A stretch of DNA of 64,000 nt from Caenorhabditis remanei (GCF_010183535.1 NC_071331.1:20212001-20276000), one strand, 5' to 3'; positions 23,301 through 35,847 are shown, numbered from the stretch's first letter. The notes: generated by a model not told the origin, from the letters alone. Numbers and translations are program-made.

Positions 23301-25097
23301 GCAACATCAACATTTCTATTCTTAATGGTGACACATTCAATAATTTTCAGTCTTCCATCCGGTGCACATTTTTTACAAGTTTCCTTCCAGGCATCTTTAA
23401 GACCTTTTGGTATTGATGAAGAACACTCTGGACAACAACGAAGTGCCACAAAGAGAACTGGATACTGTTGACCCGTCTTTTCATCTGCTCTACTCTAAAA
23501 ACAATACATTAACAAAAATAAAACTAAGCATTGATTGTACCTCAATGTCAAAGAATACTCTTCGCCTTGTCAATCTCTTCTCATTTTTCTTTGAAGTAGG
23601 CATAATGCATTGATGATTTTTTACTCTTTTACAGCTACATCGGTAACACCATTTCTCTCCACACTTATGAGCATCCTTGTTTTTGTTTGTATAATATGCT
23701 TCACCACATTTCTTGCAAAATTGTGTGTGTTGACAACGACTTTTTCCGTTTTCAGGTCCTGAAAGCATATGTCAACTACTTTAAAATACTGTTTTGTTAC
23801 CGTTTTTCAAATGATTTTCAAAGCATAACTGGGAACGGAATTTAATTGTGCATTTGTTACAACGAACTTCTTCATCTTCCTTCGAAATAATACAGTTCTT
23901 CTGGCCGCACACGCGATGAATTAGTGGACAATTGTAGTGCGATGATGAATCTTTGTACTTTGTGTTACACAAAAAGCAATAATAGTCCGTTTTGAGAAGT
24001 GCACAGATACTTCTCACACCGCTGAAGTGTCCGTTAGACAGATACAAAACCAGTTGCTTACTTGGCCCGACATAGGGTCCCATATAGTATGGTGTAGTTG
24101 AATTTTCAACAAAGACAACTATTTGATGTGTACTTGCAAATACAGTTTTCTGGAATTGTTCTATATCCAGTCTGTCAAAATCACTAGATTTCGTCATTCC
24201 TGCTCTCTGAAATGAAAATTTGTTTGATAATATATCACAGCCATATTTTTACCTCTTTCAAGTCATTCACTGCGTCATATACTTCTGAACAAATTCCTGG
24301 GCGTTTATATGTTTTTCTGACGGAACTGCGGTACTTGTTTTGATTTTCAATAGTCCGATTTTGTTTCCATTCATGATACATAAGAGTTTGATAAAGTGCA
24401 TGAACTAGGCAATTTTCGCGTACTGAAATAAACATAATTATTGTTATAAAGTCATATGATTTTGTTACCTTCATTTGGCATTATGTTTGATCTCGTCTGT
24501 TTTGTTTCCGTCATAGTTTTGGTCTTACAACATGGTTCTTCGATGGTATCATCAGTTTTTTTCTTCTTTTCAAATGCGGTAAGCTCCAAAATATCTCCTG
24601 TATTGAACTTCCGTTTTCCACTTCCTGACGGTGGATTGAGATATGTGATTCTCAAAGTCAGTTTGGGATCCTCTAGTTCAAGAGGAGATCTACTTGATTG
24701 TGACATCCTTGCCATATTTTCCACAATCTCCGAAACTGACATATTATTGATTTTTTGGAATGCCATTCCAACAGATTCTTGAAATTCTGAAGATTCGAAG
24801 TTGAATCCTGCTCTAGTACGTGGAGTTTTGAATGGATCATTTCTCTGAACTAGTTCAATCAGCGTGTCTGCAAATAGTTCTGCTCCACGTGGATCTGACG
24901 TCATGGATGGTGGAAGTTCGAGAGAAAGTGTTACTGTCTTCACAAGTCCATTAAATCTCCCTTTTGCGTCTTCAGAAAGTTTTGTCAGAACTCGAACATT
25001 GGCTCCTCCCACTTGTACCTAATATATCATTCAATGAAAATAAAAATGTAATTTCTCTTACCACTTTGTCATCACTTTCATCTAGTTTCGAATCCAT
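20341..25097 (-). CDS. Protein-primed family B DNA polymerase (right arm)
   Basis: Mirror of the left-arm gene: 17 exons, 1343 aa, same motifs and the same predicted protein. The codon difference near 22735 is silent. The donor after exon 11 (near 21918) is a normal CAG/GTAATT, so this copy is the more likely functional one. Both polymerase genes point toward the centre, 2.7 kb apart, so their 3' ends face each other. Confidence 0.9.
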
Positions 25098-25194
25098 TAT
25101 ATGGAATTAAAAGAAAATAAATTATTTCAGAATAGAAAAAAGCAGAGTCGACACTTGTGAAAGTGTGTAATGAATGATTTTCCGTCAAAATATG

Positions 25195-25207
25195 TGTCTT
25201 ATATACC
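25195..25207 (-). promoter_or_regulatory. Core promoter of polymerase gene (right)
   Basis: Mirror of GGTATATAAGACA at 12734-12746. Confidence 0.55.
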
Positions 25208-25439
25208 CCTCCGTGTGGTTGATAATTTGCCTTATTTCATACTTTATGCTGAATTCTATCATTCTTGATCATTCCATCGCCATATGTTCAATTATCGTCA
25301 CTTTTGCAAGTTTATCATCACTGTATAGAAAATTTGATACTAATGGGAATATAAGGAATACGTGGTTTTAGGTAAAATTACTGATTCAAGAGCTTTTCCT
25401 ACTTTGTTTCAGTAAGTGTTCGAACACGATATCATTCTA

Positions 25440-25473
25440 TGACGTCATACTATTGTTTTTAGTGATGACGTCA
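25440..25473. promoter_or_regulatory. TGACGTCA motif pair (right)
   Basis: Mirror of 12468-12501, including the 15-mer on the minus strand. Confidence 0.6.
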
Positions 25474-27311
25474 CTCATTTCATAAGAGTACCAAATGAAA
25501 GACCAAAATATATGTGATCTCTCCTAGTATAAGGGATCAGTAATCCCTAACGGATAGTTTCCCACGGTTCCATTAGTCATCCTCAGATTGGCCACTCACA
25601 CCGCGTTCCCATATGACTCACATCCCGAATACAGTCGCGGAAGTCTATTTCCAGACAAGTTACTTTCCCAACACATAATATTCCCCTTCTAGCACATTCC
25701 CAAGACCCAATCGATTAGTCGCCGTCCCAACCCCTCTTAATCTCCCACAATCTCTAAGAATGTTATTCCAGTACCAGAAGTACAAAAGGGACCTCCCCCA
25801 CCACACAAGGAGCTTGAACCGGACTCCTAAAATCTCTGTCTAATTTATATTCTTAATCATTCTAAAGTAGACCCGCGTCTTCCTTTATTCTAGCAATTTC
25901 TAACAAGGTTTGATGTTCACGTCCTCATTCTACTGTACCGAATTCAGAATATCACACTAGAATATAGTTGCGTCAAGTCTAAACATATGTTTTCTTACGT
26001 TTTGTTTTACATTTATTGCGCTATCTTTTCGTTACTTTGTTTATACTGACTTATTAATTTCACTAACTATCAATCGGGATTCATAATAACTCCTTAGTTT
26101 ACGACGAAGCTTTCTTTATATATATATATATTTTTTTTTTTTGACAGAAGTTGAAATAAAAAGTTTATTCTTTTCATTGAAATTTGAAGATTTTCCGTCT
26201 GAGTGTATACGTGACATTCTTCATCTGAACCTATTTTGTCTATTTGATACCACATACAACTAATAATAAACTGCTTTTTGTTTTATGTATGCCTCAGACT
26301 TACTTCTGTGCTAAATCTCATGTACAAAACTATAGTGTCGGAAGAAACCCCGATGAGTTATTTACTACACTTCTGAACTTTGGATCGTTAAGAAGACATC
26401 CCTACTACATTGAGTCTGTCTTGCCTTATACAACTAAACCTGGTGCTCAATACTTTCACAACCGGTTATTAAATTTCTGGAATTCATTTCCTGCCGACAC
26501 TATTCCTGTCGAAATCTCCTCAACAGCGTTTAAGTCAAATCTACATATAACAAACCTTGATATACCTCACCCTACACCTTCATAATCACTAAACCTCTTT
26601 TTATTTACCTATTATTATTATTGTATTGTGTCAGACAATCTGTCCAAAAAGTAAATCAAAAAGACAAGTGTATACGTGACATTCTTTATCCGTACGTATT
26701 TTATATATTCAACAACATATTATTAATAACAAGTACTCTTCTTAAACTTCTTTTTTTTAAATGTAGGCCTTGTTTCGAAGTTTTAATATTTCTTTATAAA
26801 CATTTTATGTGTTAGTTTTGCAATTAATTCGTTTATCCTTTCATTTACTTTCTCAATACTTTCTCTGGTATGACCTCATGTGTTCATGTTTCATGTTTAT
26901 TCTTCCTAGTATAATGTAATGAACCTATTGTATTTGTAGTGAATTTTATTCACCAATCTATACTTTCACGATACTTTCACGATCGTAATAAAATATTGCT
27001 ATTATTACTATTAAAATATATTCACTTCATGTAATGAATAATAATTTCTCTGCTTAGTATAATTCCTACTGATAGTCACGATCGCAATAAATTTCCTTCT
27101 TGTCTAATACAAACTCCGCTTTGTTTTTCAACGTAACAACGTATTGGAATCATTTTCAGACTTGGCTTTTAATGTAATGCTCCATTTTTTTTGCTTCATT
27201 GGAAAATACAAAAATTATTTCGGAATTACAAAATAATATAGGCGTACATAGATTATTGATACTGCAACAAGTAAATAGTGTAAAGTTAAAAAAAAATACA
27301 CAGAGTCGACT
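25474..27311. other. Arm interior without genes (right)
   Basis: Mirror of 10630-12467. Apart from the LINE fragment listed separately, nothing is recognised. Confidence 0.55.
26244..26585 (+). pseudogene. LINE reverse-transcriptase C-terminal fragment (right)
   Basis: Mirror of 11357-11698 with the same predicted 113 residues; a truncated non-LTR retrotransposon tail. Confidence 0.6.
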
Positions 27312-27877
27312 TCAATTTGATCTTGGTGGATTCAAATATGTGAAAATCACTGATGTTTGTCGGAGACCAAGGTCGATGTCGTGCTCCGACTTTTCAATAC
27401 AACGAACAACATCAAAGGATTTGATGTCTCCTATTGGTTTGAATTGAGTAGATACATCACAATTATTGTCACCTCCATCAATGGCAATGGATACGATGGT
27501 GTGGTCAGATTTGAATGGGTTATGAGATTTCATGAGCTTGATAACACATTCACCGAATTTTTCGGATCCTGAGTCAAGCAAAATCAAAGCCGGTGGTAGT
27601 TCGAGAAGAAGACGGACAGTTGCAATCGCTCCTCGAAACTTTCCTCTTGGCTCGTCAAATGTCTTTCTCAAAACTTTTACAATATTTTTTGACTCGAGCT
27701 GAAATATTAATACTTGTAAATTGAAACTTAAATATTTTTATGTACCTTTTGACTCGGAAGGTTTTCCTTGGCATCTATCTCATCAGGAGATGATTCATCA
27801 GTTGATGGGAGTGTTGGATCGTCTATTTGAACTTCATCATGTGAAATTGTCAACAGTATTCTCTTATAGTTAGCCAT
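27312..27877 (-). CDS. 172-aa paralogue of the polymerase N-terminal domain (right)
   Basis: Mirror of the left small gene, two exons (27877-27746 and 27698-27312), same predicted protein. Its TATA-like box is the complement of GGTATTTAAGACA at 28009-28021. Confidence 0.8.
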
Positions 27878-28496
27878 TTTCTGGAACATTAATGTTATAA
27901 TTGTAGAATAAATATTGGAAATTAAAAACAATAGCCATAAATAAATGAAAATAAAATAAAAACTCACATTAATTTTTTCTCAGAATGATAATTTAGGTAC
28001 GCATAAGCTGTCTTAAATACCATTCCATTAGGCTCCGCCCCTTTTCAGACTCGTGATTAGTGGTAAGTCACCGTAAAAACATTGAAAAAGTGTGAAAATG
28101 CATGAAAGTAGTATTTTGTGCCTAATACACCCCTTTTCTGAGAATAACATTGTATATTGTGATCAAGTTCATGTTTGAATGAAAAAAAAAAGCATTAGCG
28201 TAATCAAAACAAAAAAAAAGAATTGTATATCTATGCTCACGTGACAAGATAATAATGTTCACGTGTAAAACTTCTGGAATTACCACTTACGCTTTAATTG
28301 TTTGAAATAATTAATGAAATACTAATTAGTGGATGAGAACTAATTAGTTAAAACAATAAAATTGATAATTAATTCAACGTAAACAATAAACAAACAAACA
28401 AACAGTGCGGGAAATACGGTCACTTTGTTGTCAATGACTCATGGTCCCCATCGTTTCTCCCCCTGTGTGTGTCTTAGTACCCCCCCATACTTCTCT

Positions 28497-28502
28497 ACTA
28501 CT
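28497..28502. repeat. 6-bp target-site duplication, right (ACTACT)
   Basis: Direct repeat of 9439-9444, immediately outside the CTTCTCT terminus. Confidence 0.9.
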
Positions 28503-29783
28503 TTTGCTCTTTTTTTGTTTCCTTCCACGTTCACCGAAATGCCCAAAGTCGCTCGTTCTCAGCGAGGTTTGGACCGAATCGAATAACTTTTTCGGTATGA
28601 AAATGCACTCATTGACACTCATACATTATTCTATGAAAAAATCAGAGTTGACCTTAGTACACCTTTAATTTGATTATCGCCGGAGGCGTCTCGCTGAAAA
28701 ATTCAGTCAATGTTTCGAAAAATTTAATAAAAAATCATGAAAAAAGTATGAAAAAACGAGTAAATTTGGAAATTTTTCCGAATGAAAAATTGAAAATTGA
28801 AAAAAATTTGAAAAATTTTCTCAAAAATCCCATACCCCTGAAAAGACGGGCCTGACGGGCCGGGCCCGGGCCGGGCCGGCGGGCCGGCCCGTCATTTGAC
28901 AAGTATGATATAAAACGCATGTGGGGTTGGTTCGCATCTCTGTCACAATGTCGGCATTTTATTTTCATTTCCAAAAATACAAATTATCATCAAAAACGTT
29001 TTTATGTGGACTTGAGTGGCGTAGTCGCGAGAAAAAGCGCCAAAGTCGTGTCAGCCAAAGCTGGTGTTTTAATAAGATGGGTCGTTATTTGTGAAATCGT
29101 TGAACTGTCATGGCAAAATAATTCATAAAATATAGAAATTGCAATATTTTATTCTCGTTGGAAAAGAACTTGGAAAATGCTTGTCACTACAATTTTTTAT
29201 TACTGTTTCTGGGAAACGACAAGTGTTTTTAACAGAAATAGCAGTTGATGTCAATAGCATTCCCAGAAATTGAAAACGTTAGTAAATCACTAGGGAATGG
29301 TGATATCGGAAAATTTTTAATTGGAAATTATACCTCAAGAAAAACTATTTTTGTAAGTTATAAACAGAAAATAGAACGGTTCATTCACGGAGTATAATTT
29401 TTTCCAAAAAAACTTTATTTCTGAATTCTCGGAAACAGTAAAACTTTTCACTACAAGAATTGCAGATAGGAAGTTTTTTTCAAACTTAACTGAAAAGCAA
29501 AGATAATGCTCATACTTTTTTTCTGAATCTTCAAGTTTTGAGGTACTCATAACAGTGACAAAGGCAGAACAAATGTGTTTAAGAGAAGGATTTTTTAAAA
29601 GATTGCTATCTGAAACAGTAAATCATTTATTGCATTGTTTTGTTGTTGTCTTTTTTTTATCCTTTAAACCGATTGTCTCCGTTCCATCTTCAAGTAAGAT
29701 TTTTTGTCAAAGAAAACATTGATATATTTATTGTATACGGTAAAAATGTGTAAGTAAACAGATGAAGATTAAAAAAGAAGCTA

Positions 29784-29922
29784 TTAGCACGACACGCTTC
29801 TTACAACCGCGCTCTACCGAAACCTTAAAAAAATGTGTGTGAAATTGAGAGACTCAGAGAAAAAGATACATTTTTGAAAGGGATATCGGTGGAGCGCAGT
29901 TGTAAGAACTGTGCCGAGCTAA
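29784..29922. mobile_element. 139-bp mariner-type miniature element, copy A
   Basis: Inverted ends TTAGCACGACACGCTTCTTA and the complement of TTAGCTCGGCACAGTTCTTA lie between TA dinucleotides (29782-29783 and 29923-29924). TA target duplication points to Tc1/mariner mobilisation. A second copy of exactly the same length is at 40798-40936. Confidence 0.75.
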
Positions 29923-30239
29923 TATAACAACACAAACAAAACAGAAACAACTGTTCAAGTGAAATGCGATATGCAACGGTCTATTGTTGAAAAATTAATA
30001 CTTGAAATTTGTATAATCGCAGAAACAGTATTTCTTTTTAATACTTTCCTATTTTTCTTGTTTTTTTTTCAGAAACCGTTACTAGGCAGTTACCTTTTTT
30101 GATAAAAATTTTTTTTTACTGATTCACTACTGACTACTTTTTTCAGTCATATAACATTAATTTTGCTTCCATTACTTCTTCTAACACAAGAAATATAGAA
30201 AAAACATGCTGAATAGTTTGTAACAGATGAAAGTGCATT

Positions 30240-30437
30240 GTCGACTGCGTATTTTGTATTGATAATTCCTTATCACCTTTTCAGAAAGAGAAATGATGAT
30301 TTTATCAGAAAATTAAGCTGAAAAATCAGGAAATCATATCAGTTTGTGCTCATACAAAATACGGAATCTTCCTTATCTTTTTTCTTTTTTCTTATAAAAT
30401 GAATTTTCAACTCAAAGAGAAATCATATCACTCTAAA
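30240..30437 (+). promoter_or_regulatory. Proximal promoter of CUB-like gene 2 with GATA sites
   Basis: It retains the arrangement seen before gene 1: TGATAA and TTATCA within about 15 bases (near 30258-30273), TTATCA near 30300, CTTATC near 30372 and TATAAAA about 43 bases before the ATG. Confidence 0.55.
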
Positions 30438-32136
30438 ATGTTCTTCAGGTTATTCTTATTTCTCTCTGTTGCTTCTGTTTCTTTAGCTGCGGGAAATGGT
30501 ATTTCTCCCTATATTTTTTTGTAAAATTTCACTTCTTTTACAGTCTGCAAAACCGGTAATATAGTCAACCGTCTTGTGAACTCCCAACCTTACTACTGGC
30601 CAGCCACGTGGAATGAAACTCAGACAGCTCCTGCTCTGGAGATGGGACAGACTTGCAGTTGGACTGTAACTATTCCACAGGGGTACTACGCGAAGTTGAT
30701 AATCAATGGGCAGACTCAAGACTCAACGTCGATATTTCAGACAATTGATGCTGCTGGAAATTTGATGAGGTAAGGTTTACTAGGGAAGGTCTCCGATTGA
30801 CAGTGGAATTATAGGACGTGACTTATATCATTGGAAAGCTGAGAAAACGCTGATTCCAAATATAAATTCAGTTTTTACTTTTGAGGTCTGGTATTAGAGA
30901 AAGATGAGGTCAAAGTTCGGACCGACGTGCCGGCGGTGTGTCATGAAGAAGGGTGTGATAAGGTAATGACTTATCAATATACCATTTTTGACCTCATTTT
31001 TCTTGAATACCAGGCCTCAAGGACAAAAACAGAAAATATATTTGGAATCAGCGTTTTCTCAGCTTTCCAATGATATAGGTCACGTTCCATAACTTCACGG
31101 TCAATCGGAGACCTTAGTTAGCTAAGAACTGTAATAACTGATTGACTGTGTTGTAGAACAAGTCAAGAAGGAATGCAGCCATATTACTTCCCACCATCCA
31201 AGTTTTCGGTTACTGTATCGAATCAAGCTGCAGCTACGTTCGCATTCAGAATCGAATGGAAACTTCGTAAGTTTTCCATTTTAGACCGGCATCACAATCT
31301 AATTTTTCAGTCCCAACTAACCCCACTCTCTACACTCAGATCAGCGCAATCGCAGAAGTAATCAATGCCACAAACAAAGAATACTATATTGTATATGATT
31401 CAAATAGTGGAGTCTCTCTGCTCCCCTTCCCAGAAGACATCAATAATTATTACTCTCTGAGGAGTACACTCATCTTTGACGGTGGAAGCATTCAAAGGGG
31501 AGGAAATTATGTTGGAAAGTGAGTGTACGTTTCGGTGTCTTCTCCAACTATACAATTTCCAGTCTTTTCCTTATCTATCAGTCTGGAAACCAATACATCA
31601 CAAGTAATGGTTTTGATAGTGTGGTGATTGTCAATCTAGAAGCCAGCAACAACACTGACCGACTATTGATCCAAGAATCTATATGTAAGTCTTTCTTCTT
31701 TTGAGACCGTTGCAAAACCTGTTGTATAATATTTCAGACGTGAAAAATCTCCATTACGTTGAGTTGGTTCCCGTCCCGAATTCTCAGTATAAAGCGACTT
31801 TAAATAGTCAAGCTAGAACATCTGCCTTGGTTTCAACATTATATATTAAACAGACACTCATTGATATTCAGATGGATGATGTAAGTCTGAAAACAAATTC
31901 ACTTAAAATTTTATAATAAAAAATTTCAGAACGCAAATATCACTGTCGCTTATGGAACCCCAGATCCAATGGTCTATGATAAGACTTATACGTGAGTTTT
32001 CTTTAAAAATGTTTTTAAGAATTTGAGTGATTTCAGAGGACTGGATTTCAAAAAACTACTTCCAATCATGTATGAGACACCAGTACTTACATTTGTTCTC
32101 GACAGTGGAGTTGCTGTGTTCACTTTTCAAGCATAA
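30438..32136 (+). CDS. Secreted CUB-like domain protein 2
   Basis: Eight exons give 343 aa: 30438-30498, 30544-30769, 31157-31266, 31311-31518, 31563-31684, 31738-31880, 31930-31991 and 32037-32136. Intron positions and phases equal those of the gene at 1141; one extra codon lies in exon 4 (RGGNY instead of RGNY). The signal peptide is the same. Substitutions are scattered along the protein, such as ESRYVEN to ESIYVKN and TSSIKQ to TLYIKQ, with no stop or frameshift, so both copies appear functional. Role as for gene 1: probably a secreted, stress- or pathogen-responsive intestinal protein. Confidence 0.9.
30776..31122. repeat. Fold-back element in intron 2 of CUB-like gene 2
   Basis: Counterpart of 1479-1847: the ends carry TCTCCGATTGACAGT and ACGGTCAATCGGAGA, and the interior retains the GGTCTGGTATT inverted pair. 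Confidence 0.6.
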
Positions 32137-35100
32137 TTTTACTTTGATAAACATTTTTTTAATTTATCGATCGATTAATGTAGTGCAGATGATTGGAAAA
32201 CTTGAATTAATTTTGAAACAGTAATTTCAAAAAAACGTTTCAAAATTTACTGTTGCGAAGAATATAGAATAGTTGTACTGTTGATGTGAACTTATTTTTC
32301 GTTCACTGTAGTTTTGAAAAACTCAAAGTCTGAAACTGACCAAAATAAAAGATAACATTGGGATTGCAAAACGTTAAAGTAGCCCCGCGACTGGAATTGT
32401 GAAACGTAGCAGTATTTCCTCATTTTTTTAGTAAACGGCAAAGTACACAGTAAAAAAGGAGGGGAAAATAAAACAATGAACAAAATCTGAAACAGAAAAT
32501 TTAAGGTTTTCAGTGCAACAGCGTTTCAGCGTTAGCTGAAATTAAACAACTTTCAGTTATATGCGAAGTATTCCTCAGGAAGCCCAAAAAAATTTAATTT
32601 ACTACATACTTCAGGGATATTTGTATTGTTTTCCGGTTCCCTCAATTCTTATTTCCCGTTCATCTATCTAAAGAAAACAATACAAGCGGTGCCCAATACT
32701 TCCACAACTTTCTAAAGCGGTATATTTTATTATTCCTAATTTTTTCTGTTTCATAGTTTCCATTTGCTGAATCACAGTTTTTTAGCTTTTTTGGCAAGTA
32801 GTTTGTTCTCGTAAATTGTTCACTATCAGTAACGTTCCAAATTTTAATAAAATGTTTATACAATTTGTTCGAAACAGTAACGAATTTTGGTGAACTGTTC
32901 CGGTTGGCTATCATCACTTTGGAGCACAAAAATTAAGAAATTTCAGATATACTTGTCTTGACAAATTTCTGCTTTATGGACCACAGACTTGAAATAAAAA
33001 AGAAGCTCACGATGAAGATGTAGAAAAATGAAAATATATTTTGCTATCTATGTATTAATAAAAACAATTTACTGTTTCTAAGTAGAATGAACTATTTCTA
33101 CAAGGAGTAATTTCAATTCTTCTCTTATTTCCATTAGTTTTTGAAACATTTTTACAAGAAAAACGGAAACAAAAATAATCAAGTTCTTCTGAAACGTGGA
33201 AAAAAGCTTACTGCTTCAAGTGGGAAGTAAGACAATTTTTTATGCGTTTTATTTATAAAAATGATATTTTGAACCTTTCTAGAAAAAACAAAAACTATCC
33301 ATCCGATATTAAGTATACGATTTCGAAATCTTTTTTAGCAAGTGTTTTGAGGAAGAAAGTCACAGAAGTTTGAGTAACTAAATATGACTCTCAAGTCCCC
33401 ACTCCTCTTCAGATTTTGAAAAAGAATCGAAAAAATACAATTTCTGTTTCGTGAATGCACTGAACTTTATTGCTATCCTTGCGGAAATATTATATTAATT
33501 GTTAGTCTCATAACTATTCTTTTTCAAAAATTACTGTTCCAAAGACCGTTGAAGATTTTCCCTACCAAAAGTGTCTCTGATCAAACGTGTCTCTGATATG
33601 GTCTATTATCTTGATTTTAAAACTTCATAACGAATTTAAAAAATTTGATGGAAGTAAGCTACATGTCAATTTCCACAGATCAATAGTGTTTGTTCCGGTA
33701 GTACACGGATGCTTGCCAAAAAGAAAATGGCTGTGTAATTTTGAAAATTTAGTTATAATTTTTTACTGTTTCGAAAAAAGTGCACAACTAGTTTACTGCT
33801 ATTAACGACTAGTTTACTGCTATTAACAACTAGTTTACTGCTATTAACTTTGCTAATATCGTTCTAATTATAGTTTCAGTCTCAATCTTTATAGAAAAAA
33901 ACATTTAGTTAATAAAACTTTAAAAAAAATCAAATTCATTCTAAATCTGAGAAAACATTGAGCCAGGAAATTGTGATCGAATTGAAGATCGAATGCCTTA
34001 CGAGACTTGTTTGATTTTAAAACATTTTCGAGAAACAGTACATTTTTTTGTCCATTATCTTCTAAACCTCCAAAGTTCGAAACTACGGTATTTCACATTT
34101 GTCTACTACGATACCATTCCGAACAAGATTTAACACCGTCCGATGATAGTTCGTGAACCGACAAATATAATAAATGCTCCTTGTATTCAAATAGATTTAG
34201 GAGAATTTAGCAGTAGGAGGTTCAGGAATAATGTCAAAAAAAGTTCCTGTTTCAAAATTGATGTATACTAAGTTCGATACCATCTTTGAATGATACTATC
34301 CTCATTTTTTTGCAAAAAAAATAAATGTGAGTACTATTTTGTCCCATGGCACAGTATCCCTCAGAAAAGTGAGGATACCTTTTTTGACAGAAAACATTCT
34401 CGAACAAAGAAAAAGTTGTTGGCTGAAATACAAACTGAAAATTATTTTTTGTATATTTTTGAGTGATTTTCTTGCCGAAATGCTTGTTTTCTGGCTCATT
34501 AGATAGACAACTAAATTTTCCACAATTCTGATGGATGGCACCTTTTTTCATTCTATGCGACATATGAAAACCTGAAAATACTGCATTCTTTTTTTATAGG
34601 CCACTTTCAACTAACTCGCTCTTGCTTTCATTAGAATGTTCCAGAAACAACATGTAGACAATAGAAAAACTCGATACGATCATCTGAATTATTCATAAAA
34701 TTAATATTTTGATTTTCAGAAACAGAAATAATAATATTATTTCTTATTTCACAAGACATTCATGTGAATATCAAATGTCTCCAATCTTCCAGAAAACAAA
34801 CTTATGATGTTTCACAAACATGTTTTCGTTTCTTGTTTTCTTGGCTGAACTGATTTGTGTGCCACTTTCACCGAACACTAACTTGTTTATCAAAAACATT
34901 TCTAGAGGAGATTTCATTGAAAAATGTTACTGTTTCAAATCTACTTGATCATTTGTGCTTAAAAAAACGGGCGTTAGTCTTACCAATATTTCTATAAAAG
35001 ACTTTGTCCACTTCCATTTTCCCGATTTTACAACTTCTCTTTTCCTCTTTATCTTATCACTATCACCCATTCATTGCGTATCATTAAAAAGTGTTGCAAT

Positions 35101-35488
35101 TTTTTTATCAGGTCAAAGTTTTTTTTCTGTTTGATCGTTCCATTCTTGAAGTTAGATCTAAATGATCTTCTGTTACTTTATTGTTATTTCATCGGAGGAG
35201 TATGCGCGTTGAAGGTGCGCCAGAGTGTGGAAGGCTTTTGATTGGTGAAATGCAATCAACGTATTTTTTTTTGACTAGTGAATTCAATGTTCAATCCTAG
35301 CTTACTGACATACGTATGGAACAGTGAAAAATTATTGAAGTAGTACTGTTTGAGTAGAAAACTATTTTTTAAATGAAAACTTCCGAACTTTGTTTATCGC
35401 GTTGTGTTACTGATTTTTCTTCTTTTGAACTTTGAATGTTCTTTTTTGATTAAAACAAAAAGTGTTCAGTTGTGTTGTTCCAGTGACA
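32137..35488. other. Gene-free spacer of copy 2
   Basis: No supported gene. Contains octamers listed in block 2 and a 21-base unit around ACTAGTTTACTGCTATTAAC repeated three times (33786-33848), which is the empty site of the element inserted at 3786 in copy 1. Confidence 0.6.
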
Positions 35489-35496
35489 CAAAACTC

Positions 35497-35847
35497 CATA
35501 CTTGCAACGGGCCGGGCCGGGCCGGGCCGTGACGAGAATTTCCAAGGCCCGGCCCGGCCCGGCTGAAAAATTTGAACTGAAATTTTGAACGAAAATTTGA
35601 ATTTTTTTGAATTTTTTTGAATTTTTTCCCAAAAATGTCGAATTTTTGACTATACTTCAGAATTCAATCAAAGGATAGTTATGCATCAAAAAATTGAAGT
35701 TTTTAATGTAAAATTTCAAACAATTTGGTAAAAAATAGGTACCTTTTTTTGAAGCCGGGCCTTCGGGCCGGGCCGGGCCTTGAAAATTCTCTACCGGCCC
35801 GGCCCGGCCCGGGCCGGGCCGGGCCGGGCCGTAAATTTGCAAGTATG
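35497..35847. mobile_element. GGGCC-rich non-autonomous element (8-bp TSD), copy C
   Basis: Direct repeats CAAAACTC at 35489-35496 and 35848-35855; ends CATACTTGCAA and TTGCAAGTATG; GGGCC/GGCCC runs at 35509-35565 and 35754-35832. At 351 bp this is the cleanest copy and defines the family ends. It is absent from the matching place in segmental copy 1. Confidence 0.9.

Larger units (their letters stand above)
9445..28496. mobile_element. Palindromic Polinton-like polymerase element
   Basis: This is a 19,052-bp element with ends AGAGAAGTATGGGGG and CCCCCATACTTCTCT and a 6-bp target duplication. The 5'-AG...CT-3' ends, six-base duplication, overall size and a protein-primed family B DNA polymerase are Polinton/Maverick traits. 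Unlike ordinary Polintons its terminal inverted repeats are almost the whole element: positions pair as x + y = 37941 outside 16025 and 37942 inside it. Each arm has one small gene and one polymerase gene, transcribed toward the centre. No integrase, cysteine protease, packaging ATPase or capsid gene is visible, so mobilisation by another element is inferred. Each arm also holds the same LINE fragment. Confidence 0.85.
19175..28496 (-). repeat. Right arm of the 19-kb palindrome
   Basis: 9322 bp, the mirror of 9445-18767. Its polymerase keeps the normal GT splice donor that is altered in the left arm. Confidence 0.9.
9338..28666. mobile_element. Fold-back element (TTAAAGGTG family) split by the polymerase element
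   Basis: The left piece is 9338-9444 and the right piece 28497-28666. The left end reads TTAAAAGTGTACTAATGTCA and the right end is the complement of TTAAAGGTGTACTAAGGTCA. Inward both carry the sequence around AACTCTGATTTTTTCATAGA. A flanking repeat of 7-8 bases (ATTTGAT) is present on each side. An unbroken relative lies at about 41284-41916. It sits inside the GGGCC element, so the order of insertion can be read. Confidence 0.7.
9158..28907. mobile_element. GGGCC-rich element (8-bp TSD), copy B, split by later insertions
   Basis: Direct repeats ATATAAAA flank it at 9150-9157 and 28908-28915. Its ends are CATACTTGTCAA and TTGACAAGTATG, followed inward by GGGCC/GGCCC runs (9170-9283 and 28848-28893). 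It was originally short like the copies at 3786 and 35497. About 19 kb now sits inside it: a fold-back element and, within that, the palindromic polymerase element. Confidence 0.85.

Noticed and set aside
9445..28496. The palindrome as a pure assembly mirror artefact.
   Set aside because: The target duplication ACTACT, a non-palindromic centre and at least two differences between arms argue against it, although long-read confirmation is still needed.
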